Notes: generated from the letters alone by a model not told the origin. Numbered from the stretch's first letter, positions 53,733-62,347 are shown. The stretch is DNA of 64,000 bases from an uncultured bacterium (GCA_947176765.1 CAMWRX010000006.1:1-64000), one strand, 5' to 3'. Program-made: numbers and translations.

Positions 53733-53918
53733 TTACTTGCAGCCGCAGCTGGTGCCGTGGTCGCCCAGCTTGAAGGACGCGCACTCGGTCTCCTTGCAGT
53801 CGCACACGCTGTTCTGGCAGTGACCCACCTGGATCTCGTTCAGGGTGCAGCGCTGGTCCTTGTGGTGGGCGCAGCTGTTCACCGTACACTTGATGCTGGG
53901 ATTGGTCTGGTCAAACAT
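53733..53918 (-). CDS. DUF1540 domain protein
   Basis: 61 aa from ATG 53918, with AAGGAGGAAACG upstream; a longer upstream frame lacks such a site. Eight cysteines in the DUF1540 spacing (IKCTVNSCAHHKDQRCTLNEI...HCQNSVCDCKETECASF), plus CGCK at the end. DUF1540 proteins are small Cys-rich, probably metal-binding, and common in spore-forming Clostridia. Function unknown. Confidence 0.9.
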   Translation of the reverse strand: MFDQTNPSIKCTVNSCAHHKDQRCTLNEIQVGHCQNSVCDCKETECASFKLGDHGTSCGCK

Positions 53919-53984
53919 AGTCGTTTCCTCCTTGTATCCTGATGTTTCGAATACCAAGAGGAGTATGCCCGGGGGCGGTGAGAG

Positions 53985-54881
53985 TTATTCAGGCTTTTCG
54001 CCTGGGTCCGCGGTCTGCCCGTGATTGTCCGAAGCAGGCGTTTCCTGAGCCGCTTCCACCTGAGCGGCGGGCTTGCGCTGGAGGCGGGGGATGAACCGGG
54101 TGACAAAGTTCCCCTTGCCCCGGCCCTTCACGTAGAAGTAGCCGATGGTGGAGAACACCACCGCGCCGATGAAGTTGACGAACAGATCCTTCATGGTGTC
54201 GATGATGCCCACGTCCAGGTAGCCGCCCAGGCCCAGCGGCTGCTGGGTGCCGTCCTCCAGAACCAGGATCACGTCCTGGATGCCCTTGACAACAACGGCG
54301 TTGGTGCCGTGGCTGGGATCCAGATTGACGGTGGAGATGGTGTTGACAATGGTGTCCTTCTGCATATCAAAGAGCAGGAACTGATCCATGGAGAACTCAA
54401 AAAACTCCCACAGCACACCGATGGTCATGGAGAAGCAGAAGGCCACCACCGCCATAAAGAAGGGGGACAGGTGGAGGGACACCTTTTCCTCCCGATTGAG
54501 GATGTCCACCAGGGCGAAGCCGATGGCGGCGCAGAGGAAGCCATTCATGGTGTGGAGCATGGTGTCCCAGAAGGGGAATTCAATGTAGTAGTCGCTGATC
54601 TCGCCCAAAATTTCGGCGGCATAGATGAACAGGAGGATGATGATCTCCAGCGTGTCCGGCAGGTCGATGTGCAGCCGCCGCTCAAAGGCGGAGGGCAGCA
54701 TGAACAGCACCAGGGTGAGCACGCACAGCGAGACGTTCTCATAGTTCCGATTGAAGAACTGGGCGATGAGCATGCCCACCACCGACAGCCGCAGCACAAA
54801 GTAGACGGCATACACCAGCTTTTTGTTTTCCACGTGCCGCCACTCATGGCCGACGGGTTTTTTCTTTTCTCGCTTTGACAT
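53985..54881 (-). CDS. Multi-pass membrane protein, YjdF/DUF2238-like
   Basis: 298 aa with about six or seven membrane helices between residues 22 and 250, a Lys-rich N-terminus and a hydrophilic C-terminal tail (about 35 residues, Gln/Ala/Glu-rich). The segments PFWDTMLHTMNGFLCAAIGFALVD and GVLWEFFEFSMDQFL resemble the DUF2238/YjdF family. An insert of about 50 residues (TVNLDPSHGTNAVVV...) lies in the last loop. Function unknown; monocistronic. Confidence 0.75.
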   Translation of the reverse strand: MSKREKKKPVGHEWRHVENKKLVYAVYFVLRLSVVGMLIAQFFNRNYENVSLCVLTLVLFMLPSAFERRLHIDLPDTLEIIILLFIYAAEILGEISDYYIEFPFWDTMLHTMNGFLCAAIGFALVDILNREEKVSLHLSPFFMAVVAFCFSMTIGVLWEFFEFSMDQFLLFDMQKDTIVNTISTVNLDPSHGTNAVVVKGIQDVILVLEDGTQQPLGLGGYLDVGIIDTMKDLFVNFIGAVVFSTIGYFYVKGRGKGNFVTRFIPRLQRKPAAQVEAAQETPASDNHGQTADPGEKPE

Positions 54882-54985
54882 GGTGCGCTCCTTTCCTCTT
54901 TTCTGTACGGTTGGCAGGTTTTGTCAATGAAACAATGTCAGTCTGCGCACCTTGGCGCATAGTATGTTCCTGGAGGTGATTTTTG

Positions 54986-55198
54986 ATGGACTTACGTAAC
55001 AACCAGATCACGCTGGGCGAACTGTGGGACGATCCGAGGAGCCGGGCGGTGTTTCAGAAGCGCATCCCCATGCTGGCCAAACACCCGGTGAAGGGAGCAG
55101 CCCGGACGGTGACCCTGGAGCAGCTGCGGGACTTCATGGCCGGCTGGGTGCCGGGCATGATGATCAATGGGGTCATATCGGATCTAAAAAAGCTGTGA
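54986..55198 (+). CDS. Small unrecognised protein (70 aa), possible stand-alone helical module
   Basis: ATG 54986 with TGGAGGTGA upstream. The protein MDLRNNQITLGELWDDPRSR..., with LEQLRDFMAG, resembles the small helical module found at the C-terminus of some clostridial hydrolases (LGELL-DNP...-TLEQL pattern), here on its own. That resemblance is from memory and weak. Followed by a strong terminator. Confidence 0.7.
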   Translation: MDLRNNQITLGELWDDPRSRAVFQKRIPMLAKHPVKGAARTVTLEQLRDFMAGWVPGMMINGVISDLKKL

Positions 55199-55228
55199 CG
55201 CCGCGTTGAGATTATAGCATACCATACC

Positions 55229-55273
55229 AAAAAACGGCCCTTCTGTCAATTGACAGAGGGGCCGCTTTTTTGA
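55229..55273. terminator. Bidirectional terminator
   Basis: AAAAACGGCCC(TTC)TGTCAA / TTGACAGAGGGGCCGCTTTTT-type hairpin, between the small gene (+) and sdaAA (-). Confidence 0.8.
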
Positions 55274-55276
55274 AAC

Positions 55277-56122
55277 TTACCGCCGCTCCGCGATCCTCCG
55301 TCCGGTGGGGGTGGCGGCCAGCCCGCCCAGGCCGGTCTCCCGCAGGGCGGAGGGCAGGGCGCGGCCCACCGCACCCATGGCGTCGATGACCTCGTCACAG
55401 GGGATGCCGCCCTCCAGCCCCGCCAGGGCCATGTCGGCGCAGGACAGGGCGTTTACCGCGCCCATGACGTTGCGCTTTACGCAGGGCACTTCAACCAGCC
55501 CCGCCACCGGGTCGCATACCAGCCCCATCACGTTTTGCAATGCCATGGCGCAGGCGGCGGCCATCTGCTTCCCCGTGCCGCCCCGGGCGTGGACCAGCGC
55601 GGCGGCGGCCATGCCGGAGGCGGAGCCCACCTCCGCCTGACAGCCCCCCTCCGCGCCGGAGATGGAGGCGCGGGTGGCAATGACCTGCCCAAACCCGGCG
55701 GCCACGTACAGGCATTTTACCATTTCCTCATCAGCCAGCCTGTCCTTGCGCTGGAGGGGGATGAGCACCGCGGGCATCACACCGCAGGCCCCGGCGGTGG
55801 GAGCGGCCACAATGCGGCCCATGCAGGCGTTTTGCTCCCCCATTTTCAAGGCGGTGGCGATGACCTCTTGGATGAACGGCCCGCAGATGGAGTTGGCTTG
55901 GCTGGCCATCTTTGCCCCCTGTCCGCCGGACAGCCCACAGGGGGAGCGGCGGGTGGGGTCGTAGTCCAGCACGGACTGCTTCATGGTCTGCCACAGCTTG
56001 CCCATGCGGGCCTGACTGGCCTCGGGGTCTGCGTCCCGATCCTGGCAGTCATCCTCCAAAACAGCCTGCCACAGCGGCTTTTCCGCCGACGCGGACAGCA
56101 ACGCTTCCACAGAACCAAACAT
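55277..56122 (-). CDS. sdaAA: L-serine dehydratase, alpha (iron-sulfur) subunit
   Basis: 281 aa. Deaminates serine to pyruvate with a [4Fe-4S] cluster. Motifs SGGQGAKMASQ, GRIVAAPTAGACGVMPAVLI, SGAEGGCQAEVGSASGMAAAAL and VCDPVAGLVEVPCVKRN, with the cluster cysteines. Two bases after sdaAB. Normal for the split two-subunit Firmicute enzyme. Confidence 0.95.
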   Translation of the reverse strand: MFGSVEALLSASAEKPLWQAVLEDDCQDRDADPEASQARMGKLWQTMKQSVLDYDPTRRSPCGLSGGQGAKMASQANSICGPFIQEVIATALKMGEQNACMGRIVAAPTAGACGVMPAVLIPLQRKDRLADEEMVKCLYVAAGFGQVIATRASISGAEGGCQAEVGSASGMAAAALVHARGGTGKQMAAACAMALQNVMGLVCDPVAGLVEVPCVKRNVMGAVNALSCADMALAGLEGGIPCDEVIDAMGAVGRALPSALRETGLGGLAATPTGRRIAERR

Positions 56123-56124
56123 AA

Positions 56125-56790
56125 TCAGCTCTCCTCCAGATTCAGATAGATGCAGCGCACCACGCCGCCCAGCAGTTGGATATCGTCAATGATTTCCGGG
56201 CTGAGCGGCTGGTCGCATTCCAAAACCATGACGGACAGACCTTCCCGGCGATCCCGGTAGAGCTGCATGGTGGCGATGTTCACCGCACGGCGGGCCAGAC
56301 AGTAGCTCACTTCGGACACGATACCGGGCTTGTCCTGGTTGCGGATGATGAGGGTGGGCATATCGCCGGAAAAGGAGGCCGCCATGCCGTCGATGGAGTT
56401 GACCCGGATGCGTCCGCCGCCTAGGGAGGAGGCGTTGACCACTACGGTGCGGCCCCGCTCGCCGATGAGGGTCATGACGGCGGTGTTGGGGTGGGCGTCC
56501 CGCAGATCCACGGTCTGGATGTGAACCTCCATCCCGGCTTCCTTGGCAAGCTGGAAACTGCGGGGGATGTTGGGATCGTCGGGCTTCATGGCCAGCAGGC
56601 CGGCCACAATGGCCTTGTCGGTGCCGTGGCCCGCGCCGGTGGCGGCAAAGGAGCCGTGCAGGGCGATGTTCGCCCGGGCGGGCTGGAACCCCAGCAGCTT
56701 CCGGGCCACATAGCCCATCCGGGCGGCTCCGGCGGTGTGGGAGGAGGAGGGCCCTACCATGATGGGGCCCATGATATCGAAGATGTTCAA
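56125..56790 (-). CDS. sdaAB: L-serine dehydratase, beta subunit
   Basis: 221 aa from a TTG start (GGGGGTG upstream). Signature GPSSSHTAGAARMGYVARKL, then a C-terminal ACT domain (IRNQDKPGIVSEVSYCLARRAVNIATMQLYRD), which probably binds serine or another amino acid. Pairs with sdaAA directly downstream. Confidence 0.95.
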   Translation of the reverse strand: MNIFDIMGPIMVGPSSSHTAGAARMGYVARKLLGFQPARANIALHGSFAATGAGHGTDKAIVAGLLAMKPDDPNIPRSFQLAKEAGMEVHIQTVDLRDAHPNTAVMTLIGERGRTVVVNASSLGGGRIRVNSIDGMAASFSGDMPTLIIRNQDKPGIVSEVSYCLARRAVNIATMQLYRDRREGLSVMVLECDQPLSPEIIDDIQLLGGVVRCIYLNLEES

Positions 56791-56829
56791 AAAAGCACCC
56801 CCATAGAGCTTGTAATTTGTATATTTCTC

Positions 56830-56858
56830 ATTATAGCACCTTTCGGACGCCGCCGCAA
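56830..56858 (-). promoter_or_regulatory. Promoter of sdaAB-sdaAA
   Basis: Minus strand TTGCGG (56858-56853), 17-bp spacer, TATAAT (56835-56830). Confidence 0.6.
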
Positions 56859-56931
56859 GCCGCCAGATGGAAAGTCCACGCTGCCTTTTATGTCCCTGGG
56901 ATCTGGCATCGGAGACTTTCTGAATTGTGCC

Positions 56932-56961
56932 TTGAAGTTCAAAGCCGGGCCGTGATATAAT
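56932..56961 (+). promoter_or_regulatory. Promoter of the downstream GNAT gene
   Basis: TTGAAG (56932-56937), 18-bp spacer, TATAAT (56956-56961). Confidence 0.65.
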
Positions 56962-56997
56962 CAGGGCGGTAAACCGGGGTTTGTGGAGGTGGTATCG

Positions 56998-57432
56998 TTG
57001 GTAGAATTGCGGGCAATTAACGAAGATAATTATGAGCAGTGCTTTCGCTTAAAGGCAAGCGTTGAAAAGGAAAGCTTTGTGGATTCAGTTACTTACTCCC
57101 TGGCGGAAGCATGGGTCTTTCATAAGGATACCAGGCCGTTTGCAATTTATGATAATGATAAAATGATAGGATTTGTTTCCATGTATGTGGGAGAGGAAAA
57201 TGATCAAATTATCAACTTTTTGATTGACGATGCTTTTCAGAAAAAGGGGCTGGGAACAAGGGCCGCAAAGGAGTGCATCCGTTATTTACAAGAAGAATAT
57301 CACGCCAGCAGGATTTCAGTTCCGGTAGAGCTGGAAAACGCGGCCGCGCAGAGGTTTTGGGAAAGGTTAGGATTTTATTTTTCCAATAATATTGAAGACG
57401 GATATGTTTTTATGAGATTGAACTTAGTATGA
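56998..57432 (+). CDS. GNAT family N-acetyltransferase
   Basis: 144 aa from TTG 56998 behind TGGAGGTGG. Fold segments FVSMYVGEENDQIINFLIDDAFQKKGLGTRAAKECIRYL (acetyl-CoA loop) and NAAAQRFWERLGF. The pattern resembles spermidine/spermine acetyltransferase-like (BltD/PaiA) enzymes, but the acceptor is uncertain. AT-rich relative to neighbours; probably acquired. Own promoter and a terminator-like hairpin follow. Confidence 0.85.
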   Translation: MVELRAINEDNYEQCFRLKASVEKESFVDSVTYSLAEAWVFHKDTRPFAIYDNDKMIGFVSMYVGEENDQIINFLIDDAFQKKGLGTRAAKECIRYLQEEYHASRISVPVELENAAAQRFWERLGFYFSNNIEDGYVFMRLNLV

Positions 57433-57469
57433 CTTTTTTAAAGTCAAAGCATACTGATCCCCAAAAGGC

Positions 57470-57501
57470 AGGCACAAGCCGGAAAGCCCCGGCTTGTGCC
57501 T
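57470..57501. terminator. Hairpin between the GNAT and CNNM-like genes
   Basis: AGGCACAAGCCGG / CCGGCTTGTGCCT, perfect 13-bp stem, between convergent genes. Confidence 0.65.
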
Positions 57502-57513
57502 GAATCTGTTTGA

Positions 57514-58197
57514 TCAATCCTGCGTATCCTCCCCGGCGGCGCTGGAGCGGAAGATGCGTTCAATCAGTTCCCGCTCGGAGGGCTTGATAATCCCCTGCTC
57601 CTCGCCCAGGCTCACCATCGTGAGGATTTCTTCCCTGCTGACCTCCTCCTGACCGGCGTTGGGGTCGATGTGCAGCAGCCGCAGCACGCCGTTGGTGGAC
57701 TTGGACAGCAGACAGATGACGGGCCGGAACACCGCCGCCACGGCGCAGACAGGGCCCAGGACAAACCGGGCCACCGCCTGGGGCTTTTTCATGGCGATGC
57801 GCTTGGGCACCAGCTCGCCCAGCACCAGGCTGAAGTAGGACAGCACGACGGTGATGAGCACCACCATGATGCTGTTGAGGGCGCGGGAGTCCAGGGCGGT
57901 GACGCCCCGCTCCTCCACCAGCCACTTCACCAGCGGGTCGGAAAAGGTGTCGGCAGCGAAGGCGGAGGACAGAAACCCGGCCAGAGTGACGGCGATTTGG
58001 ATGGCGGCCAGAAAATGGTCGGGGGCCTGGGTGAGCTTAAGGAGCTGCCGGGCCTCTTTATCCCCATCCTCGGCCTGCCTTTTCAGCCTGGTCTCGGACA
58101 GGGAGATGACGGCAATCTCCGCCGCGGCAAAAAAAGCGTTGATCAGGATCAGGATGGCCAGAATCATCAGCTTTGGTAATAACGGGTCGTCGGGCAA
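57514..58197 (-). CDS. Truncated CNNM/hemolysin-C-like membrane protein (DUF21 only)
   Basis: 227 aa from a TTG (GGGAGG upstream). The transmembrane DUF21 domain is complete: INAFFAAAEIAVISLSETRLKRQAEDGD, PDHFLAAIQIAVTLAGFLSSAFAA, LSYFSLVLGELVPKRIAM. It stops right after the linker (EEQGIIKPSERELIERIF), where family members normally continue with a CBS pair and CorC domain of about 200 residues. No remnant lies downstream; only a terminator does. CNNM/CorB proteins export Mg2+ or Na+; this one would lack its cytosolic regulatory part. Confidence 0.85.
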   Translation of the reverse strand: MPDDPLLPKLMILAILILINAFFAAAEIAVISLSETRLKRQAEDGDKEARQLLKLTQAPDHFLAAIQIAVTLAGFLSSAFAADTFSDPLVKWLVEERGVTALDSRALNSIMVVLITVVLSYFSLVLGELVPKRIAMKKPQAVARFVLGPVCAVAAVFRPVICLLSKSTNGVLRLLHIDPNAGQEEVSREEILTMVSLGEEQGIIKPSERELIERIFRSSAAGEDTQD

Positions 58198-58303
58198 GAT
58201 GGATAACCTCCCATCAAGTCAGTCGGTCTGTTGGATTTGCCGCTCCATTCTATGCGGCGCGGACCGAAACAGACCACAGTATACCGGCTTTCCCGAAAAA
58301 ATC

Positions 58304-58330
58304 AATAGCCGCCCCTATGGGGCGGCTATT
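58304..58330 (-). terminator. Terminator after trxA
   Basis: Perfect 12-bp stem AATAGCCGCCCC / GGGGCGGCTATT, then GATTTTTTC on the minus strand. Confidence 0.85.
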
Positions 58331-58336
58331 AGACCG

Positions 58337-58648
58337 TTATGCGTCCAGAAGAGCCAGCAGCTCCTCCTTGGGCCGGGCACCTATGGCAGTCTGCGCCAGT
58401 TCGCCGGCTTTAAACACCAGGAGGGTGGGAATGCTCATCACGCCGAACCGCATGGCCAGCTCGGGCTGCTCATCCACATTGACCTTGCCCACCACGATGT
58501 CGCCGCGCTCCTCGGCGATCTCGTCCACCAGGGGGGACACCATGCGGCAGGGCCCGCACCAGGGGGCCCAGAAGTCCACCAGCACAGGCTTACCGGATTG
58601 AAGCACCAGCTCGTCAAAATTCTCGCGGGTTATGGTCTGTACGGACAT
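58337..58648 (-). CDS. trxA: Thioredoxin
   Basis: 103 aa, with AAAGGAGAG upstream. Active site FWAPWCGPCRM, cis-Pro in MSIPTLLVF and the buried Asp in VLVDFWA. A normal cytoplasmic disulfide reductant. It starts 15 bp after the glycosyltransferase gene and may be transcribed with it. Confidence 0.96.
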   Translation of the reverse strand: MSVQTITRENFDELVLQSGKPVLVDFWAPWCGPCRMVSPLVDEIAEERGDIVVGKVNVDEQPELAMRFGVMSIPTLLVFKAGELAQTAIGARPKEELLALLDA

Positions 58649-58663
58649 AGCGGCATCTCTCCT

Positions 58664-59692
58664 TTAGTTGAATTTATAGATTTTCTGGGCCACCCGGTAG
58701 AGCTTCACAGACAGCTTTCTGCCCTGATAGCCGGGGATGTTGGTGCCCAGGTTGGTCACCCGGTAGCGGCAGCGGCGGTAGAGGGCGGGACTCTTCTGGC
58801 GCAGGTACTCCCACAGCTCGGTGCGCAGGCCCAGGGCCTCCGGCGTGGCGGCGATGACGGCGAAGATGGACGAGATGGTCATCATCATGGACAGGCAGTT
58901 GAACATATACCGGCCCAGCTTGGGCTGAACGGCTTTGAGGGCTATGACGTCGTGGGCGTCGATCATGCAGCGGGTGACCCGCACCTGCTGGTCGATGCGC
59001 CCGGCCATCACCGACTCGTTGACGCTCTGGTCCGCCCGGCCGATGAAGTAGCGGTACAGATTCAGGTTCATATAATACAGCGTTTTGACGTAGGGCAGGG
59101 GCTGGTAGACAAAGATATTGTCCACGTAGAAGGTGTGCTTGGGCAGCTCCAGCCCGCAGTCCCGCAGCAGCTGGGTGCGGTAGATCACTGAGTGCATCAG
59201 CAGGCACTGGGAGGTGCGGAAACGGCGGATGTTGTCCCAGGTGATGATCTGCTCCTGGGGGAACACGTTTTTGTACCCCATGACCTTCTGGGTGTTGTCC
59301 TCCACGTGCTCGTAGACATAGTTGGCGATAACGAGATCCACCGGGGCGGGCATGGCGGAAAACTCCCGCAGCTTGGCCATGACGCGGGCCAAAGCATTGG
59401 TGTCCAGCCAGTCGTCGGAGTCCACCACCTTGTAGTACAGGCCCCGGGCGTTGCGGATGCCCTGGTTGACTCCCTCGCCGTGACCGCCGTTCTCCTGGTG
59501 AATGGCCCGGATGATGTCAGGATATTTTTCCGCCCACTGGTCGCACTTGGCGGGGGTGTCGTCTTTGGTGGAGCCGTCGTCCACCAAAATGATCTCCGCG
59601 TCCTCTCCCGCGGTCAGCAGAGTCTCCACACAGTGATCCATATAGGCGGCGGAGTTGTAGCAGGGGACGGCAAAGGTGATGAGCTTGTCCAT
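58664..59692 (-). CDS. Family 2 glycosyltransferase
   Basis: 342 aa. GT-A fold: TFAVPCYNSAAYMDHCVETLL, EIILVDDGSTKDDTP and the metal-binding VVDSDDW. The C-terminal 100 residues are helical and Arg-rich, without a clear membrane span. Directly downstream of glf on the same strand, so galactofuranose or another cell-surface sugar is a likely context, but the donor is not certain. Confidence 0.9.
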   Translation of the reverse strand: MDKLITFAVPCYNSAAYMDHCVETLLTAGEDAEIILVDDGSTKDDTPAKCDQWAEKYPDIIRAIHQENGGHGEGVNQGIRNARGLYYKVVDSDDWLDTNALARVMAKLREFSAMPAPVDLVIANYVYEHVEDNTQKVMGYKNVFPQEQIITWDNIRRFRTSQCLLMHSVIYRTQLLRDCGLELPKHTFYVDNIFVYQPLPYVKTLYYMNLNLYRYFIGRADQSVNESVMAGRIDQQVRVTRCMIDAHDVIALKAVQPKLGRYMFNCLSMMMTISSIFAVIAATPEALGLRTELWEYLRQKSPALYRRCRYRVTNLGTNIPGYQGRKLSVKLYRVAQKIYKFN

Positions 59693-59739
59693 ATTCTTCT
59701 CTCCAAATCTGTTTCAGGTCTAATATTTCCCGGATGGGG

Positions 59740-60903
59740 TCAAATCATGCTGTCGGTGAGGGCTAACGCTCTGGCGGCGATGGCATCCATGTTGTAGTAC
59801 TTGTACTCCGCCAGCCGGCCCAGCAGATGCAGGTTGGGGTATTTGTCCGCCTCCGCCTTGTACTTGGCGTACAGGGCGTTGTTGTCCGGGTTAATGATGG
59901 CATAATAGGGGATCTCACCATCCGCGCCGGTGTAAGCCCGGGAGTGTTCCTTCATGATGGTGGTGACGCCGGGCTTCTCCTGGCCGCTGAGGCGCTTGAA
60001 CTCGGTGATGCGGGTGAACTCCTCGTCCACGGTGTAATTCACGGTGCCGTGGCTCTGGAAATAGTCCCAATCCAGCGTTTCGTACTGGAAATCCAAGGTG
60101 CGGTAGGGCAGGGGGCCGAATTGGAAGCCGAACAGCTCGTCAGCCTGCCCGGTGTAGATCACAGGGCCGCCAAACACCTCGCCGTCCAGCTTAATGACAC
60201 CGTCCGCCAGCTCCAGCCGGCGCAAAGCGTCCACCCCCAGCTCCACGGTGATGTTGGGATGATCCAGCATCTTTTCAAACATGGGGGTGTAGCCGTCAGC
60301 CGGCATGGCCTGATAGGCGTCCTGGAAATACCGGGGATCCCGGGACAGGAACACGGGCACCCGGGCGGTGGTGTTGGGGTCGATCTCCTCCGGCTTCTGC
60401 CCCCACTGCTTCATGGTGTAGTGGACAAACACGTACTCGTACACATAGTCCGCGATGGCGGCGATTTCCGGGTCTGGGTTCTGCCGCAGCTCCAGGATGG
60501 TCACCTTTTTCTCCGCGCCGTAGGCGGCGATGAGCTTATCGCCCAGCCGCTTCCCCTCCTCGAGGCCAAAGGCGATCTCCATAGAGTCCAGGTTGAAGGG
60601 GACGGGGAAGTTCATCCGCCCGCCCTTTCCGTCGGGGAGGTCGGCCACCACGGTGTGCTCATAGGGCGTCCACTTGGTAAAACGGCCCAGATAGTCGTAT
60701 ACCCGTTTGTCGTTGGTGTGAAAGACGTGGGGGCCGTACTGGTGGATGAGGATGCCGGCGCCGTCCAGGCAGTCGTAGGCGTTGCCCGCCACATGGGGGC
60801 GGCGCTCCAGCACCAGAACCTTCTTGCCGGCTTCCTCCGCCAGCCGCCGGGCAGCCACGGCCCCGGCATAGCCCGCGCCCACGATCAAAGCGTCATAGTT
60901 CAT
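59740..60903 (-). CDS. glf: UDP-galactopyranose mutase
   Basis: 387 aa from ATG 60903 (weak ribosome-binding site). FAD-binding IVGAGYAGAVAARRLAEEAGKKVLVLERR, HQYGPHVFHTNDKRVYDYLGRF, and C-terminal YKYYNMDAIAARAL that closes the FAD site. Converts UDP-Galp to UDP-Galf for surface glycans. Paired with a GT2 gene 47 bp downstream. Confidence 0.95.
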   Translation of the reverse strand: MNYDALIVGAGYAGAVAARRLAEEAGKKVLVLERRPHVAGNAYDCLDGAGILIHQYGPHVFHTNDKRVYDYLGRFTKWTPYEHTVVADLPDGKGGRMNFPVPFNLDSMEIAFGLEEGKRLGDKLIAAYGAEKKVTILELRQNPDPEIAAIADYVYEYVFVHYTMKQWGQKPEEIDPNTTARVPVFLSRDPRYFQDAYQAMPADGYTPMFEKMLDHPNITVELGVDALRRLELADGVIKLDGEVFGGPVIYTGQADELFGFQFGPLPYRTLDFQYETLDWDYFQSHGTVNYTVDEEFTRITEFKRLSGQEKPGVTTIMKEHSRAYTGADGEIPYYAIINPDNNALYAKYKAEADKYPNLHLLGRLAEYKYYNMDAIAARALALTDSMI

Positions 60904-61085
60904 CAAAAGCGTCACATCATTTCTGTCAAAGTGTTGCAGCGGGCAGAGATAGCCTGCGCCCAAACTGGATGTAATTATATCATGAAATTCCTGGTGGGGG
61001 AAGGGACAATTGATAAAATTTGATAAAATTTCTCAACACGTCCGGGGAAAAGACAGATAAAAAACAGACAGCGGCGGAATTGGCA

Positions 61086-61114
61086 TTGCCAGGGGCGGCA
61101 AAATGTGATAAAAT
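61086..61114 (+). promoter_or_regulatory. Promoter of the DivIVA-like/hydro-lyase pair
   Basis: TTGCCA (61086-61091), 17-bp spacer, TAAAAT (61109-61114). Confidence 0.6.
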
Positions 61115-61150
61115 CATCCAAGAGCGCATCAGACAGAAAGAGGGGATCGG

Positions 61151-61789
61151 ATGGAAACCACCGCCGTCGTTCAAAAATTCCGCTCCGCCCTGGCAGGCTT
61201 CAACCGCCAGGACGTGCAGCAGTACATCGAGCAGACCGCCGCCGCCCACCGGCGGGAGCTGGCCAAGCTCCAGGCGCGGCTGGAAGAGAGCGAGGGGAGG
61301 GCCGCTGAGCTGGAGGCCGCCCTGTCCGGCGCGGAGAGCGCCAAAAGCGGCGCCGCGGCAGAGGAGGCCAAGGCCCGGGCCTGCCTGGAGGAGTCCACCC
61401 GGACGCTGGCAAAGCTGCGGGGGGAGCTGTCCCAGACCGAGTCCAAGCTGACGGTGGCCAAGCGGGAGCTGTCCCGGCTCCAGGCCCAGGTGGGCTCCTT
61501 GGAGCCCATGGCGGAAAGCTACGCCCAGTTGAAGGACCGGGTGGCCACCGTGGAGCTGGACGCCCATCGCAAGGCTCAGGACATTGTGAGCGAGGCTCAG
61601 GCGGAGGCGGACCGTGTCCGGGCGGAGACCCGGGAGTGGCTGGAGGGCGTGCTGGCGCAGTATAGCCGGATGCGCCAGGGAATGGGCGGCCTGCTGAAGC
61701 AGGTGCAGCTGCTCAGCCGGGATTCGGAGGGTCTGGGGGCATTGGACAAGACCGCGCAGGCGCTCCGGGAGCGGGGTGGCCTGGAATGA
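61151..61789 (+). CDS. DivIVA-like coiled-coil protein
   Basis: 212 aa. N-terminal VQKFRSALAGFNRQDVQQYIEQTA matches the DivIVA/GpsB membrane-curvature-binding head. A continuous coiled coil (residues 30-165) follows, rich in Ala/Glu/Lys/Arg, then a short amphipathic tail. Could act in septum, pole or spore placement. It overlaps the next gene by four bases (ATGA), an unexpected pairing with a hydro-lyase subunit. Confidence 0.75.
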   Translation: METTAVVQKFRSALAGFNRQDVQQYIEQTAAAHRRELAKLQARLEESEGRAAELEAALSGAESAKSGAAAEEAKARACLEESTRTLAKLRGELSQTESKLTVAKRELSRLQAQVGSLEPMAESYAQLKDRVATVELDAHRKAQDIVSEAQAEADRVRAETREWLEGVLAQYSRMRQGMGGLLKQVQLLSRDSEGLGALDKTAQALRERGGLE

Positions 61790-62343
61790 GCGCCTTGAGC
61801 TTAAACACCGGGGAACTTGCCGCCCGCCTGCCCGGGCTGCGTGCCGGGGACCGGGTGCTGCTGTCCGGGACCATCTACACCGCCCGGGACGCCGCCCATA
61901 AGCGGATATTTGAGCTGCTGGATCAGGGCAGGCCCCTGCCCTTTGAACTGAAGGGGGCCGTCATCTATTACGCCGGGCCCACCCCCGGCCAGCAGGGGAT
62001 GGCGGTGGGGGCCTGCGGCCCCACCACGGCGGGACGTATGGACGGCTTCGCCCCCAGGCTGCTGGATCTGGGCCTGACCGCCATGATCGGCAAGGGGGAG
62101 CGGAACCAGCCTGTCATTGACGCCATTGTCCGTAACGGGGCGTGCTACTTTGCCGCCGTAGGCGGCGCGGGGGCCCTCATCGCCCGGTGCATCGAGACGG
62201 CGGAGGTCATCGCCTTCGACGATCTGGGCTGCGAGTCCATTAAGCGCATGACGGTGCGCGATCTGCCCCTCACTGTGGCAATTGACAGCCGGGGGAACGA
62301 CCTATTTCGTCAGGGCAGGGCGGAGTACCGCCAGGAGAATTGA
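61786..62343 (+). CDS. Fe-S hydro-lyase (fumarate/tartrate type) beta subunit
   Basis: 185 aa. Beta/C-terminal domain of class I fumarase: LSGTIYTARDAAHKRIFELL, YYAGPTPGQQGMAVGACGPTTAGRMDGFAP and LGLTAMIGKGERN. The N-terminal iron-sulfur alpha subunit that should accompany it is not in this window. Translation is coupled to the DivIVA-like gene. Substrate is probably fumarate/malate, but tartrate or a related acid is possible. Confidence 0.88.
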   Translation: MSALSLNTGELAARLPGLRAGDRVLLSGTIYTARDAAHKRIFELLDQGRPLPFELKGAVIYYAGPTPGQQGMAVGACGPTTAGRMDGFAPRLLDLGLTAMIGKGERNQPVIDAIVRNGACYFAAVGGAGALIARCIETAEVIAFDDLGCESIKRMTVRDLPLTVAIDSRGNDLFRQGRAEYRQEN

Positions 62344-62347
62344 ATGT

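Noticed and set aside
53623-53889. Open frames in the GC-rich segment around the DUF1540 gene
   Set aside because: No ribosome-binding sites; low-complexity Arg/Gly/Pro composition typical of shadow frames.
57433-57513. Remnant of CBS/CorC domains after the truncated CNNM gene
   Set aside because: The 80 bp downstream hold only a terminator-like hairpin and the end of the convergent GNAT gene; no CBS-like sequence in any frame.
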